Origin: Macrococcoides caseolyticum
GTDB lineage: Bacteria > Bacillota > Bacilli > Staphylococcales > Staphylococcaceae
Length of the DNA stretch: 64,000 bases
NCBI RefSeq assembly: GCF_021366795.1
Contig: NZ_JAHCPS010000001.1
Location: forward strand, 62,001-126,000
Direction: 5' to 3'
The position numbers and the translations under genes are program-made. The notes beneath the pieces are model-generated. The model saw only the letters and a list, made by a program, of their open reading frames with translations. It had not been told where the DNA came from and searched no databases. Positions 8,365 to 18,530 of the stretch are shown here, one piece after another (positions within the stretch are counted from its first letter, which is position 1; the number at the start of each line of letters is the position of its first letter).

Positions 8365-9356
8365 TCATTTTTCTGTTAATATTGCACGTAATTGATTTGA
8401 TATGTGCTGATATTTTTCTAATATTTGAATGGCTAACTGTTCTTGTATCATATAACAGCTGCTCTGTTCCGTTAAATTTAGGATGGCAACCCATCTCTCA
8501 AGGCTAAATTGACCGGTTTTTATCAACATCAAAAGTTGTGACTGCCATTCAATGGGATGGGTTCTGATATGCATCTGTTCCGGTATTACCACTCTCAGCT
8601 CATCCGGTATATTCCGTCTATCAATGCGTAATTGATAAAGCGCACTTAAAGTGGGCTGCAATACAGACTTCTTCTTTAAACAAGTTGCAATATATTGTTT
8701 TGTTGCCTGTTGGCTCAAGATGTGAAAGCCTTGAAGCGTTGATTTGATCGCACAAGCGGCAATTAATGCTTCACCTGTGTGAATTGCCCTCAGCTGCACT
8801 TGATACGTATTCACCCCAATCACTTGTATAATATCAATGACAAAAAACTTCTTTAATTGCGTATGATAACTGATAAGACACTGACCGGGTATATAGATTA
8901 ATGCATTCTGAAATGTGAGAGTTTTAGAATACAACCTGATAGCTTTAAATCTTCAAATTTTGCAATCCATACAACATCTATTCCAATTGAATGATAGCCT
9001 CTTGAGCGTGTTGCGATATGCATTGGTGCAATGACTGACATTTGCAATTCAAAAGCAATCCCAGCGGGGTGAAAACAGTCCGGAATCTGCTCAATTTCTG
9101 CGAGATAATATTCCATGTAACATGATGTCGGACTAAACAAGTCATACAAGGCATATTTACCTTCCAGGTGCGCTACAGACTCTTTCTTATAAGTCGTCAT
9201 AAAACAATCTTTAATGGATTGATGAGCAAAATGCGGTAGTTTAACCTTTCCTTGTTTTAATACGACAGGTTGTTCACAAATAGGACAAGTGTAACGTCCA
9301 GGTTGTGCATATTTTGCATCAACTAATATTCCTGCACTATTTTTGGCTCTTAACAT
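8365..9356 (-). pseudogene. coiA: coiA, competence protein, interrupted by a frameshift
   Basis: CoiA is a nuclease-related protein needed for transformation in other Firmicutes. The two halves lie in different frames. The first (9356 to about 8898) reads MLRAKNSAGILVDAKYA, a zinc motif CPICEQPVV, PHFAH, then HLEGKYALYDLF and IDVVWIAKFEDLK. The second (to 8365) continues in another frame with YSKTLTFQNALIYI and a 180-residue helical C-terminal part. Combined length is about 331 codons, close to intact CoiA. A one-base loss is needed between about 8898 and 8952, for example in the AAA run complementary to 8944-8946. SD GGAGGTG precedes the ATG at 9354-9356. It could be true inactivation, phase variation or a sequencing error in a homopolymer. 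Confidence 0.85.
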
Positions 9357-9428
9357 AAAAAGCACCTCCTACATATATATAGTAGGAAATGCTCAAAGTA
9401 TTTTTTACATTTCAGTAAATATTGTAAA

Positions 9429-10097
9429 CTATTGCTTAAAGTATTTTCTTACTTGACGTTTCACATTGTAGCTCATGACCACTTTACCGTATTCTTCAAG
9501 CTGCTCTTTAGAAATTCTTGTTTCATTTGCATATTCTAATATATGTGCCACATATGTATGTACCGCATCATCCGTCATACGCTCATCAAATTTCACAAAG
9601 TAATAATACTTTCCGTCATACATGTATAACAAATCTTCGATATCTACATCAATACTTGCATCATAACTAAACATTATGACATCTTCTAACGACTTAAAGT
9701 GTACTACAAATTCATTCTCAATATCATTGATGTGTGCTGCTTTCATGAGTAACTCACGTAATTCTTTCTCATCCTGCATTGATTTATTTAAGAAATCATG
9801 GACATGATATTCAAGTTGCTCACTTGACTCATCTTCTGGTAAATGGATGCCTTCACCTTGTTTCGATTTCGTTACAACAAATTCAATCCCTTTATCAAAT
9901 GCATGGACTTGTATCCATAATGGACCTTCAATAAAGAAGTCTTCCTCTTCGTTTACCTCTTCCATTATCGACCAAAAGAATGCTTCACCGGCTTTCCTGC
10001 TTGTCCAAAGCTCATCGCGTTTAAAGCCGCGTGCTTCAATGTCTGCGTATGTCAGATAAAACTTTAATGTCGTGTCATTTACGCGTTCAATTCTCAT
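9429..10097 (-). CDS. mecA: Adaptor protein MecA
   Basis: ClpC adaptor of 222 residues that targets substrates such as ComK in Bacillus and is needed for ClpC assembly. The N-terminal substrate-binding domain starts MRIERVNDTTLKFYLTYADIEARGF. A variable acidic linker (about 85-110) leads to the C-terminal ClpC-binding domain with DVIMFSYDASIDVDIEDLLYMYDGKYYYFV. Staphylococcal MecA is about 239 residues, so this one is slightly short in the linker. It lies between coiA and spx on the minus strand, the conserved order, and is separated from spx by a terminator. It is unrelated to the methicillin-resistance gene of the same name. Confidence 0.95.
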   Translation of the reverse strand: MRIERVNDTTLKFYLTYADIEARGFKRDELWTSRKAGEAFFWSIMEEVNEEEDFFIEGPLWIQVHAFDKGIEFVVTKSKQGEGIHLPEDESSEQLEYHVHDFLNKSMQDEKELRELLMKAAHINDIENEFVVHFKSLEDVIMFSYDASIDVDIEDLLYMYDGKYYYFVKFDERMTDDAVHTYVAHILEYANETRISKEQLEEYGKVVMSYNVKRQVRKYFKQ

Positions 10098-10183
10098 GGT
10101 CTACTCCCCCTAACAAATAAAATTGTAAGTCTATTGTACACAAAAGCGATAGACCTCACAATGAATTCAACTTATAAAAAATA

Positions 10184-10227
10184 TAAAAAAGCCGTCAAAA
10201 CTGTTCATGTGAACAAATTTTGACGAC
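10184..10227 (-). terminator. Terminator of spx
   Basis: On the minus strand, arms GTCAAAA/TTTTGAC with an inner GTTCA/TGAAC pair are followed by GGC and a T-run, just after the spx stop and before mecA. Confidence 0.8.
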
Positions 10228-10233
10228 ATTGCA

Positions 10234-10629
10234 TTAATCAACCATACGTTGTGCTTCTAATAACTGGAATGTACGGACTTTACGTGGTAAGAATCGTCTG
10301 ATTTCATCTTCGTTATAACCCACTTGAAGACGCTTCTCATCTAAGATAATTGGACGACGTAAAAGTCCAGGGTTCTTTTGAATAATTTCGTAAAGTTCTT
10401 GTAATGGTAATGCATCGATATCTACATTTAATTTTTGGAATGTTTTAGAACGTGTAGAGATGATTTCATCTGTTCCGTCTTCTGTCATTCTTAAAATTGC
10501 TTTAATTTCGTCAATTGATAAATTTTCTGAAAATATATTACGCTCCGTATACGGAATGTCATGTTCTTGTAACCATGCTTTCGCTTTACGGCAAGATGTG
10601 CAACTTGGTGAAGTAAATAATGTTACCAT
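10234..10629 (-). CDS. spx: Transcriptional regulator Spx
   Basis: Global disulfide-stress regulator of 131 residues, identical in length to Bacillus and staphylococcal Spx. It binds the alpha C-terminal domain of RNA polymerase and redirects it to thiol-homeostasis genes. The thioredoxin-like N-terminus carries the redox switch C10-T-S-C13 ([20 protein letters not shown]). The ArsC-like body contains the [19 protein letters not shown] motif, which includes the Arg needed in other Spx proteins. The frame is open 3 codons further, but the ATG at 10627-10629 gives the family N-terminus. YjbH, its degradation adaptor, is encoded at 5410-6186. Confidence 0.97.
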   Translation of the reverse strand: MVTLFTSPSCTSCRKAKAWLQEHDIPYTERNIFSENLSIDEIKAILRMTEDGTDEIISTRSKTFQKLNVDIDALPLQELYEIIQKNPGLLRRPIILDEKRLQVGYNEDEIRRFLPRKVRTFQLLEAQRMVD

Positions 10630-12048
<1,419 letters not shown>

Positions 12049-12054
12049 TAGATT

Positions 12055-12097
12055 AAAAGAAGCACTTCACTCTGAATTTGAGTGAAGTGCTTCTTTT
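12055..12097. terminator. Bidirectional terminator between trpS and the second oppA
   Basis: Arms of about 19 bases (AAAAGAAGCACTTCACTCT and its complement) around GAATTTG, with A- and T-runs on the two sides, serve both convergent genes. Confidence 0.9.
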
Positions 12098-12107
12098 ATA
12101 TCGTGCT

Positions 12108-13757
12108 TTATTTTTTACCTTCGATTGTTACTTCTTTTAAAGTCGTATCTCCAGCAAATTTGTGTGTTACATAGTTTTTAATGTAAGGTTGACGAAGACG
12201 TGCAGTACCACGTTGATACATTGGGATAATCGCAGCATCTTCTAAGAATAATTGCTCAGCTTCTTGTAACGTTGTCCAGCGTTTTTCAGGTTCAGCTAAT
12301 AGTGGACCTTTAGCATCTTTAACCTTTTTATCGAATTCAGCATTTGACCAATCCATTTGGTTATGAGGTCCGTCAGTTACGAACATATCGATAAATGTCA
12401 TTGGGTCTGGATAGTCTGGACCCCAACCAGCAAACGATAATTCATAGTTTTTCTTAGATTCTAATTCTAATTTTTGTTTAAATGGTTGTTGTTTAATTTT
12501 TAAAGTAACGCCTGGTAAGTTTGTTTCTAATTGCTCTTTAATGTATTCAGCATCTTTCTTAGATGTATCAGCATCATATGTTAAGAATTCAAATGTAAAA
12601 TTATCTTTACCTAATTCTTTTTTCGCTTTGTCAAAATACTTTTTCGCTTCATCTTTATCATAATTTAATGGTGATTTAACACCTTCTAGGTAATCTTTAC
12701 CGTCTGGACCTTTAACGAATTCTTTCGGCATTAAAGTATCAACAGGCACAGAACCATTGTTTAATAAAGTCTTAACATATTTTTCTTTGTCGATTGCTTT
12801 TGCTAATGCTAAACGTAAGTTTTTGTTTTGTAAGTCTTTATTTTTAGATTGGTTAATACGTACAAAGTAAGTAGAGGCATCTAATTCAGTTGAGAACTGA
12901 TCTTTGTATTTCGCATCGTTTTTGTACTTATCTACGTTTTCAGCTGTTAAACCAACTGCATCAATTTTACCTGTTGTGTATAAGTTTAAAGCAGTTTGAA
13001 CTTCTTTAACAATTTGATAGTTAACTTCTTTTAGTTTTACTTTACCTTTATCCCAATATTCTTTGTTTGGTGTTAACTGATAGTTTTTCTCCGTGTTCCA
13101 CTCGTTTAATACGAAAGGACCATTGTATAACGTGTCATCTTTCGTTGTACCGAACTTATCGCCTTTTTCTTTAACGAATTTTTCATTTTGCGGTAAGAAA
13201 GTACCGAATGCTAATAATTCCTGGAAGTATGGTACGTTTGTTTCTAATTGAATTTCTAATGTGTTGTCGTCAATTGCTTTTACACCTAATTCATCAGGTT
13301 TCGCTTTACCTTCCATGATTTTGTTCGCATTTTTTAAATCTGACATGATGTAAGCATATTCAGCACCTGTTTTAGGATCAATTGTACGTTTCCATGCAAA
13401 TTCAAAGTCTTTTGCTGTAACAGGGTCACCGTTTGACCATTTTGCATCTTTACGTAATTTAATTGTCCATGTTTTACCGTCTTTTGATTTTTCAGGGTCA
13501 CCTTCAGCAACGCCAGGAACGGCTTTATCTTCTTTATCTAATGTATATAAACCCTCTAATACTTGGTTAAATACATCGAATGAAACTTGGTCCGTAGCTA
13601 ATGAAGAGTCCATTGATGGAATGTCAGAGCTTGATGAGAAATTTAACACTTGTTCATCTTTGCCGGTAGCTTTTTTATCTCCGCCACCTGAACAAGCTGA
13701 AACAAATCCAGTTAAAGCTAATAATAATACTAAAAACCATTGAAAATTCTTTTTCAT
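12108..13757 (-). CDS. oppA: Oligopeptide-binding lipoprotein OppA, second copy
   Basis: Extracellular solute-binding protein (SBP family 5) of 549 residues that captures peptides for the OppBCDF transporter. A lipoprotein signal with lipobox VSAC (C22) is followed by the mature domain, with DEQVLNFSSSSDIPSMDSSLATDQ, WTIKLRKDAKWSNGDPVTAKDF and GWGPDYPDP. It is a clear paralogue of the oppA at 18531, matching closely in blocks such as FTFEFLT and GVTLKIKQQPFKQKL. It lies after oppF behind a terminator and has its own promoter and CodY-like box, so it can be expressed separately. Two paralogues suggest a broadened peptide range; specificities cannot be read. Confidence 0.94.
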   Translation of the reverse strand: MKKNFQWFLVLLLALTGFVSACSGGGDKKATGKDEQVLNFSSSSDIPSMDSSLATDQVSFDVFNQVLEGLYTLDKEDKAVPGVAEGDPEKSKDGKTWTIKLRKDAKWSNGDPVTAKDFEFAWKRTIDPKTGAEYAYIMSDLKNANKIMEGKAKPDELGVKAIDDNTLEIQLETNVPYFQELLAFGTFLPQNEKFVKEKGDKFGTTKDDTLYNGPFVLNEWNTEKNYQLTPNKEYWDKGKVKLKEVNYQIVKEVQTALNLYTTGKIDAVGLTAENVDKYKNDAKYKDQFSTELDASTYFVRINQSKNKDLQNKNLRLALAKAIDKEKYVKTLLNNGSVPVDTLMPKEFVKGPDGKDYLEGVKSPLNYDKDEAKKYFDKAKKELGKDNFTFEFLTYDADTSKKDAEYIKEQLETNLPGVTLKIKQQPFKQKLELESKKNYELSFAGWGPDYPDPMTFIDMFVTDGPHNQMDWSNAEFDKKVKDAKGPLLAEPEKRWTTLQEAEQLFLEDAAIIPMYQRGTARLRQPYIKNYVTHKFAGDTTLKEVTIEGKK

Positions 13758-13797
13758 TCAACTTCCCCCTACAAAATATTTTTCAATCTGCTGTTGT

Positions 13798-13812
13798 AAT
13801 ATTCAGAAGATT
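13798..13812 (-). promoter_or_regulatory. CodY-like box at the second oppA
   Basis: The minus strand reads AATCTTCTGAATATT, 13 of 15 matches to the CodY consensus AATTTTCWGAAAATT, just downstream of the -10 element. The same offset occurs at the other oppA. CodY represses peptide transport genes when branched-chain amino acids and GTP are plentiful. Confidence 0.6.
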
Positions 13813-13819
13813 TGTATTA

Positions 13820-13848
13820 ATTATATTTTATAATGTTGGGTATAGCAA
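13820..13848 (-). promoter_or_regulatory. Promoter of the second oppA
   Basis: On the minus strand TTGCTA (13843-13848), a 17-base spacer and TATAAT (13820-13825). The -35 hexamer and layout match the promoter of the first oppA. The rest of the 358-base gap up to oppF is very AT-rich with no gene; it contains a TTAAGTATTA motif at 13917-13926 and the oppF terminator. Confidence 0.65.
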
Positions 13849-14079
13849 TACTTTTTTTATACATTTTCTAATTTTTTTGAATATTTTATTATTTTATATT
13901 TATACGTAATTGCTAATTAAGTATTACTTGAAAAACAGCATCCGTTACTTATCTTACAACAACATAAAAATTTAAGTAATATTTAAAATGTATGATGAAC
14001 TAATTTTACTCGTTTTAATTTTTATGAATATATAAGTTTTAATGCATAAAAATTAATACTTTGAAACTTATGTCAGACT

Positions 14080-14117
14080 AAAAGAAGAACCCTATCACGT
14101 GATAGGATTCTTCTTTT
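14080..14117 (-). terminator. Terminator after oppF
   Basis: Hairpin with arms AAGAAGAACCCTATCAC/GTGATAGGATTCTTCTT (one mismatch), flanked by A- and T-runs and overlapping the oppF stop codon. It separates oppBCDF from the downstream oppA. Confidence 0.85.
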
Positions 14118-15303
14118 AGTAATTATGATTATATGCTTTTTTCATTGCTTCATACTCTTTAGGTGAGCAATACACATAATGATCTGGCGCTACTTCACGT
14201 AGTTCTAATACGTCATCTGCAGTGTATGCATGAACGTCCGGATTATATGTTTTACGTACACGTGTACGCTCAGATTCTGGATCTGGCAATGGAATAGCTG
14301 ATAATAATGACTTCGTGTATTCATGCAGTGGATTATTATAAATTGCATCAGCTGGTCCCACTTCAACTAATTTACCAAAATACATTACGCCAATTCGGTC
14401 AGAAATATATTTAACCATTGATAAATCATGCGCAATAAATAAGAATGTAATGCCGCGTTCTTTTTGTAACTTCTGCATTAAATTCACAACTTGTGCCTGA
14501 ATTGACACGTCAAGCGCTGAGATGGGTTCATCGGCGATAATAAATTCTGGTTCCACAGCTAAAGCACGTGCAATCCCGATACGCTGACGTTGTCCACCTG
14601 AGAACTCATGAGGATAACGGTTGGCATGTTCTTTTGATAAACCAACTGTTTCGAGTAATTCAAATACACGATTGGCACGGTCTTGTTTATTCTTTGCCAA
14701 CTTATGAATATCAATACCTTCAGCAATAATATCCATAACTTTTAGTCGTGGATTTAATGATGCATAAGGATCCTGGAAGATCATCTGCATACGACGATTA
14801 AATTTTAGTAAGTCTTTTTTATTTTTGATAGACTGAATATCTGTCCCGTCAAAGATAACTTGTCCGCCTGTTGCATCATATAATTTGATTAATGTGCGTC
14901 CTGTTGTTGATTTACCACAACCAGACTCCCCTACTAAACCTAATGTTTCACCACGATAAATATCAAATGTGATATCATCGATTGCTTTTACTTCATTTTT
15001 CTTACCAACATTGAAGTACTGTTTTAAATTTTTGACTTCAATCAATTTTGTTTTACCTTCAGCATATGGTTTTGTACCCGTTGCTTGCTTTTCTGCTTCA
15101 GTTAAAGTTGTCTTATTTAATTCAGATTGTGTGTACTGCGTTGCATCTTCTACAATCTCTTCATCGCTCACTTGAATTGGTCCATCTTCAATTGTATGTG
15201 TTTCAACTTTTGAATCTACTTCTGGTTGGTGTAATGTACTTTGTGTGTCATCAATGACATTTACACGGCCGTCAGTATTATTGTGTACTCTATCGTCTCT
15301 CAT
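14116..15303 (-). CDS. oppF: Oligopeptide ABC transporter ATP-binding protein OppF
   Basis: One of two ATPases that power peptide import. The ABC domain starts near residue 85 ([20 protein letters not shown]). It has Walker [11 protein letters not shown]-loop [10 protein letters not shown], signature [15 protein letters not shown], Walker [13 protein letters not shown] and H-loop [10 protein letters not shown], followed by the Opp/Dpp C-terminal segment. The first 84 residues form an unusual acidic, low-complexity extension rich in D, E and T. The start overlaps the oppD stop as TAATG, which supports the long form; there is no Met between the extension and the ABC domain. Total length is 395, longer than usual OppF (about 310-330). 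Confidence 0.94.
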   Translation of the reverse strand: MRDDRVHNNTDGRVNVIDDTQSTLHQPEVDSKVETHTIEDGPIQVSDEEIVEDATQYTQSELNKTTLTEAEKQATGTKPYAEGKTKLIEVKNLKQYFNVGKKNEVKAIDDITFDIYRGETLGLVGESGCGKSTTGRTLIKLYDATGGQVIFDGTDIQSIKNKKDLLKFNRRMQMIFQDPYASLNPRLKVMDIIAEGIDIHKLAKNKQDRANRVFELLETVGLSKEHANRYPHEFSGGQRQRIGIARALAVEPEFIIADEPISALDVSIQAQVVNLMQKLQKERGITFLFIAHDLSMVKYISDRIGVMYFGKLVEVGPADAIYNNPLHEYTKSLLSAIPLPDPESERTRVRKTYNPDVHAYTADDVLELREVAPDHYVYCSPKEYEAMKKAYNHNY

Positions 15304-16376
15304 TAGAAGCTAACCCCCTCTACACGTTTTGGTTCTGCATAATCTCCTGGCATTGGGCGTAGCTTTTGTTTTACCATTTCAGGAGGATCAACTTTAGGTG
15401 CTTGTGGATCCATTAACCAAGATTTCACAAAATGTGTATCTGATACTTGATACCAAGGTGGCTCTTGTTCAAAGTCAATCTGTAATGCATAATCTGAACG
15501 TCTTGCAAAAGCATCCCCAACCGGTGGCTTGATTAAGTCAGGTGGTGTACCCGGAATTGCTTTAAGTTCAGTATCCTGACTCGTATCTAAACTTGGCATT
15601 GAAGATAATAATCCCCATGTATATGGATGTTTTGGGTTGTAGAAAATTTCATCTACAGTCCCCGTTTCAACAATTTGGCCACCGTACATCACCGCAACAC
15701 GGTCAGCAACGTTTGCGACTACCCCAAGGTCATGTGTAATGAAGATAATTGACGTATCAATTTTCTTTTGTAAGTCTTTCATTAATTCTAAAATTTGTGC
15801 TTGAATCGTCACGTCAAGTGCTGTTGTCGGCTCATCGGCAATTAGAATTTTTGGATCACATGCTAATGCAGTTGCAATAACGATACGTTGACGTTGTCCA
15901 CCAGAAAATTGGTGTGGATAGTTGTTAAAACGACCTTCTGGATTAGGAAGACCCACTAATCGTAAAATATCTAATGCACGCTCTTTCGCTTCAGCTTTCG
16001 ATAACTTCTGATGTTTGATGAGTGGTTCCATAACTTGCTTACCAATTTTCATTGTTGGATTTAATGAAGTCATAGGATCCTGGAAGATCATTGAAATATC
16101 TTTACCGCGCACTTGCTGCATTTCTTTCTCAGATAGCTTTGCAAGATCTTTTCCATCAAAAAGAATTTGACCTTCTTTAATTCTTGAAGGTGGTGATGGT
16201 AATAATCTCATAATGGCTTTTGTCGTTACGGATTTACCAGAACCTGATTCTCCTACAATTGCTAGTGTTTCAGCTTTATCCAAGTGAAAATCTACGCCAC
16301 GAACTGCCTGAACTTCCCCCGCGTTAATATCGAAGGAAACTTTTAAATTTTTAACTTCTAATATTCTTTCTGCCAT
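15303..16376 (-). CDS. oppD: Oligopeptide ABC transporter ATP-binding protein OppD
   Basis: Partner ATPase of OppF, 357 residues, cytosolic face of the permease. It has Walker A GESGSGKSVTTKAI, Q-loop FQDPMTSLNP, signature [15 protein letters not shown], Walker B ILIADEPTTALD and H-loop ITHDLGVV. The C-terminal oligopeptide/dipeptide extension with PGTPPDLIKPPVGDAFARR is present, but the cysteines that hold an iron-sulfur cluster in some members are not obvious. Two ATG codons are possible. The second (16374-16376) is spaced better from AAAGGAGG and gives MAERILEVKNL; the first would add two residues. It lies 14 bases after oppC and is coupled to oppF. Confidence 0.95.
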   Translation of the reverse strand: MAERILEVKNLKVSFDINAGEVQAVRGVDFHLDKAETLAIVGESGSGKSVTTKAIMRLLPSPPSRIKEGQILFDGKDLAKLSEKEMQQVRGKDISMIFQDPMTSLNPTMKIGKQVMEPLIKHQKLSKAEAKERALDILRLVGLPNPEGRFNNYPHQFSGGQRQRIVIATALACDPKILIADEPTTALDVTIQAQILELMKDLQKKIDTSIIFITHDLGVVANVADRVAVMYGGQIVETGTVDEIFYNPKHPYTWGLLSSMPSLDTSQDTELKAIPGTPPDLIKPPVGDAFARRSDYALQIDFEQEPPWYQVSDTHFVKSWLMDPQAPKVDPPEMVKQKLRPMPGDYAEPKRVEGVSF

Positions 16377-16390
16377 TTTCATTTCCTCCT

Positions 16391-17449
16391 TTATTTACGC
16401 ATTTTCGGGTCGAATGCATCACGTACACCGTCACCAAATAGATAGAAACATAAAATTAATAATGATAACACAGCTGATGGAACAAACATTTGATATGGGT
16501 GAATGAGTAACATTTTACGTCCATCGTTAACTAATCCCCCTAAAGAAATCATCGGAGGCTCTAATCCTAAACCGATGAAGCTTAAGAATGCCTCGAAGAA
16601 AATCGCACCAGGGATAGAGAACATTGCAGTTACGATAATTGGACCTAGTGTGTTCGGTAAAATATGTTTAAAAATTAAGCTCAAGTTTGATGCACCTAAT
16701 GTGCGAGATGCTAAAATATACTCCTGGCCTTTAAGTTTTAAGAATTGGCCACGCACAATACGGCTCATACCAATCCAACCAGTAATCGCCATCGCTAAAA
16801 TGATTGTCCATAAACTACCACCGAAAAGAATAACGAATAAAATCATGATAATTAAGTTAGGGATTGATGCAATAATTTCAATAATACGTTGCATCAGTGT
16901 ATCGACCCAGCCACCGAAGAAACCAGAAATCGAACCATATGTGATTCCGATGACAACATCAAGAAATGCTGCAATAATACCGATTAAAATCGAAATTTGC
17001 GTACCTTTCCATGTACGTGTAAAGATATCACGTCCTAAAGAATCCGTACCAAACCAATAAGCTTCTTTAACATTTTTTGATTCGTAAACGTCAAAGCCAT
17101 CTTTATCTTTACCGTCAAATGGTAAGAATTCAATATCTTTAAGTGCCATAATCTTTGGTGGTAAGTTAGAATGGTCAACGTTTTGCGCTCGATACGTATG
17201 TCCACTAATCATCGGACCAATCAGTGCCATAATCGTCAGTAAGATTAATCCAATTAAACCAAGGATGGCAGCTTTATTTGCTTTTAATTGTAACCATGCA
17301 TCCTGCCAGAACGTTTTTGATTCTCTTTCAATTTTTTCTTCAAAAATTTCATCACGATTTGCTAACACAAATGAACCAGGAGGTGTTGCTAATGATTGAT
17401 TTAAATTTGCATGGTTAATGTTTTCTTCTACATCTTTATAATTTGTCAT
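16391..17449 (-). CDS. oppC: Oligopeptide ABC transporter permease OppC
   Basis: Membrane permease of 352 residues. A cytosolic N-terminal stretch of about 55 residues precedes the first membrane helix (ILGLIGLILLTIMALIGPMI) and an extracytoplasmic domain. Five further helices carry the coupling EAA loop (ASRTLGASNLSLIFKHILPN) that contacts the ATPases. The motif AYWFGTDSLGRDIFTRTWKG is typical of OppC/DppC. The start ATG overlaps the oppB stop by one base (TAATG). It forms the channel with OppB. Confidence 0.95.
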   Translation of the reverse strand: MTNYKDVEENINHANLNQSLATPPGSFVLANRDEIFEEKIERESKTFWQDAWLQLKANKAAILGLIGLILLTIMALIGPMISGHTYRAQNVDHSNLPPKIMALKDIEFLPFDGKDKDGFDVYESKNVKEAYWFGTDSLGRDIFTRTWKGTQISILIGIIAAFLDVVIGITYGSISGFFGGWVDTLMQRIIEIIASIPNLIIMILFVILFGGSLWTIILAMAITGWIGMSRIVRGQFLKLKGQEYILASRTLGASNLSLIFKHILPNTLGPIIVTAMFSIPGAIFFEAFLSFIGLGLEPPMISLGGLVNDGRKMLLIHPYQMFVPSAVLSLLILCFYLFGDGVRDAFDPKMRK

Positions 17450-18375
17450 TAATCTTTACCTCCTTGAACACGAATACGTGGATCAATAATTCCGTATAAA
17501 ATATCTACAATAAATAATACTGCAACGAATAATGCACAAATAAATACTGTTAATGCCATGATTACTGGATAATCGTTCATTTGAATTGAACGAACGAATT
17601 GATCACCAAGTCCAGGGATACCAAAGATTGTTTCGATTGTTAAGGCACCTGTTAAAATACTAACCGTCATTGGACCTATCAATGTAATAATTGGAATTAA
17701 AGCATTACGTAATGCATGTCCAAATAATACTTTAGATGATGAGTTCCCTTTTGCACGTGCTAACGTAATATAATCTGAACTTAATACTTCAATCATTTCT
17801 GAACGGATATAACGTGCAATTGTTGCAATAACACCCGCTGATAATGCCAGTGCTGGCAGAATAGCGTAGCTTATATCTTCCCAACCTGCTACCGGGAACC
17901 ATTGCACTTTTACAGCTAAGAAGTATTGTAATAATACAGCTAATACAAATGATGGGACAGAGATAGCAAGCACTGAGAATACTGTTGCAATATAGTCAAT
18001 CCAGGTATTCTGTTTCACTGCTGCGATAACCCCGAGAATAATCCCTAAAATTACACCAATAATCATTGCGTATGTACCGATTTCAGCTGAAGGCCCAAGA
18101 CGTGGAATAATTAAACCTAAAACATCTTTATTATCGTATTGGAACGACACACCAAAATCGCCTGTAGCAACTTTCTTTAAATAATTAACATACTGTACTG
18201 GAAGTGGATCATTTAATCCATATTTTTCATTCACGATTGCTTTCTGTTCTGCTGATAACTTTTCATCGTTAAACGGTGAACCTGGCATTAAGTTCATTAA
18301 GAAGAACGTAGCCGTCGTTACAATGAACAATGTTAAAAGCATATAAGAAATTCTTTTAATCGTATATTTTAACAT
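17449..18375 (-). CDS. oppB: Oligopeptide ABC transporter permease OppB
   Basis: Membrane permease of 308 residues with six predicted helices, the first at MLLTLFIVTTATFFLMNLMP. The EAA coupling loop reads YITLARAKGNSSSKVLFGHALRN and is followed by the typical ALIPIITLIGP and GIPGLGDQFVRSIQMNDYP. The frame is open upstream, but the ATG at 18373-18375 follows AAGGGGGA with correct spacing and gives the normal MLKYTIKRISYML start. It is the first permease gene after oppA, separated from it by a terminator hairpin. Its G-rich ribosome site is also a plausible pairing target for RsaE. Confidence 0.95.
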   Translation of the reverse strand: MLKYTIKRISYMLLTLFIVTTATFFLMNLMPGSPFNDEKLSAEQKAIVNEKYGLNDPLPVQYVNYLKKVATGDFGVSFQYDNKDVLGLIIPRLGPSAEIGTYAMIIGVILGIILGVIAAVKQNTWIDYIATVFSVLAISVPSFVLAVLLQYFLAVKVQWFPVAGWEDISYAILPALALSAGVIATIARYIRSEMIEVLSSDYITLARAKGNSSSKVLFGHALRNALIPIITLIGPMTVSILTGALTIETIFGIPGLGDQFVRSIQMNDYPVIMALTVFICALFVAVLFIVDILYGIIDPRIRVQGGKD

Positions 18376-18477
18376 GTACTTCTTCCCCCTTAAGTGAATA
18401 TAGCGCAAAATCGTTTTTGCTCTATTACTATAATAACTAAATTTTCTTATAATTCATACAATTATTTTTATTTATTT

Positions 18478-18513
18478 AAAAAGAAGGATATTTCGTTCAT
18501 ATCCTTCTTTTTA
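18478..18513 (-). terminator. Terminator/attenuator between first oppA and oppB
   Basis: Hairpin AAGAAGGATAT/ATATCCTTCTT with flanking A- and T-runs. Partial read-through would give more binding protein than permease, as is common in ABC importer operons. Confidence 0.85.
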
Positions 18514-18530
18514 AATAGGCTTACACGATA

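Noticed and set aside
9429-10097. Methicillin-resistance gene because of the name mecA
   Set aside because: The sequence is the ClpC adaptor MecA, not a penicillin-binding protein.
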